The position numbers and the translations under genes are program-made. The notes beneath the pieces are model-generated. The model was not told the DNA's origin. It did not search any database and was given only the letters and a program-made list of their open reading frames with translations. Shown piece by piece: positions 5,006 through 5,709 of a stretch of 5,709 nucleotides of DNA (positions are counted from its first letter, which is position 1; each line of letters begins with the position of its first letter). The DNA comes from an uncultured Clostridia bacterium (GTDB lineage: Bacteria; Bacillota; Clostridia; Oscillospirales; Acutalibacteraceae). The stretch spans positions 1 through 5,709 of the forward strand of contig CAMOCU010000079.1 in NCBI GenBank assembly GCA_946610835.1, written 5' to 3'.

Positions 5006-5709
5006 ATGCAGCGCGCAGAGTTAAAAATGTACTGGCTGCCCGGTACGCCGATCCGCGAAGATCCGCTGCCGGATGGCTACAGCTTTTCCAATTACAAGGA
5101 TACGTCGGATATCGGGCCGTGGGCGGAATGCTGCCGCCACGGTTTGATTACCGATGAAGAAACAGACGAGCAGGCGTTCTGGATCGCAGTTACGAAAATT
5201 CCGGATATTCATCCGAGCGAGGACATTTTCTTCCTCGATTATGGCGGCGAGCATATCGGCACGGTGACGGCGTTTGTTTACAGCGAAACGGGTATCGGCG
5301 ACATGCACATGGTCGGCATCCGTCCTGATTTCCGCGGCAAAGAATTGGGAAAATATCTCAATCAAAAAGCGATCGCCGTGCTCGCCTCGCGCGGCGTGCC
5401 GTATATTGCGCTGACGACCGACGAGGAGCGTGTCAGTGCGGTCAAAAGCTACCTGACCGCCGGGTTCCTGCCGGTGGAATACGATCTGGGCATGCAGGAT
5501 CGTTGGGAAATGGTGCTGGAAAGCTATGGAATTGACGAGGTGCAGATGCTGTACGAGGACGCAACGCCCTTCCGCACAATCCGGCGGCGCGGCATTGCGC
5601 CAAAGGTGCGCATCGGCGTTGTCGGCGGCGGCAGAGGACAGTCCATGATGGATTACTGCGAAAAATACGGCAACGCGGAATTGGTCGCGATCTGCGACAA
5701 CGATCCGCC
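5006..5709 (+). CDS. Second GNAT + Gfo/Idh/MocA fusion protein, N-terminal part (cut by window edge)
   Basis: The frame stays open from ATG 5006 to the right edge: 234 complete codons plus two bases. Translated by hand it aligns without any gap to residues 1-234 of the preceding protein, with about 166 identical positions (71%). It holds the whole GNAT domain and the start of the Rossmann fold (VRIGVVGGGRGQ at 201-212). The most divergent parts are residues 31-40 and 61-70; the lead LKMYWLPGTP and the 81-90 strand are identical. The acetyl-CoA loop reads RGKELG (110-115): the third-from-last position is glutamate where the first copy and the GNAT consensus RxxGxG/A have glycine. The gene follows the first fusion by 17 bases and belongs to the same operon. 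It presumably continues into the same second domain, but that part is not seen. Confidence 0.88.
   Translation, partial: MQRAELKMYWLPGTPIREDPLPDGYSFSNYKDTSDIGPWAECCRHGLITDEETDEQAFWIAVTKIPDIHPSEDIFFLDYGGEHIGTVTAFVYSETGIGDMHMVGIRPDFRGKELGKYLNQKAIAVLASRGVPYIALTTDEERVSAVKSYLTAGFLPVEYDLGMQDRWEMVLESYGIDEVQMLYEDATPFRTIRRRGIAPKVRIGVVGGGRGQSMMDYCEKYGNAELVAICDNDP

Noticed and set aside
1..5709. CRISPR array, insertion sequence or phage genes
   Set aside because: No regularly spaced repeats, transposase motifs, terminal inverted repeats or phage proteins are visible. The only long repeat is the duplicated fusion gene.

Overview
The window looks like chromosomal DNA of a moderately GC-rich Clostridia-type Firmicute, perhaps a gut Oscillospiraceae/Ruminococcaceae relative. 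This rests on three things: the ylxM-ffh-rpsP gene order, the consensus vegetative (sigma-A type) promoter and strong GGAGG-type ribosome binding sites, and the protein sequences. The exact genus cannot be read from the sequence.

Left part, minus strand (1-1905): one housekeeping operon reads leftwards from a perfect TTGACA-17-TATAAT promoter. It holds ylxM (small helix-turn-helix protein, GTG start at 1826), ffh (signal recognition particle GTPase, TTG start at 1443) and the first 10 codons of rpsP (ribosomal protein S16), which runs off the left edge. The ffh and ylxM starts were set from the ribosome binding sites.

Middle (about 1827-2162): a divergent intergenic region of about 336 bases without a credible gene. 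It holds the two outward promoters and, between them, three close matches to the DnaA-box consensus packed into 33 bp, a fourth near-match, two perfect inverted repeats and a direct repeat. This resembles a small origin-like or DnaA-responsive region, although the neighbouring genes are not the usual oriC neighbours.

Right part, plus strand (2101-5709): a second operon starts from an extended -10 promoter. It encodes an exported calcineurin-like metallophosphoesterase, then a 612-residue protein fusing a GNAT acetyltransferase domain to a Gfo/Idh/MocA-type NAD(P)-binding domain, then the first 234 codons of a second protein of the same fused design, cut by the right edge. The two fused proteins align without gaps at about 71% identity. 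The dehydrogenase-like domain lacks the usual EKP lysine and DxxxH aspartate. Its motifs instead resemble the NAD-dependent glycosidases of family GH109. The tandem pair of GNAT + GH109-like fusions is the least ordinary content here and may act on amino sugars or other glycan parts. That role is an inference from domain type.
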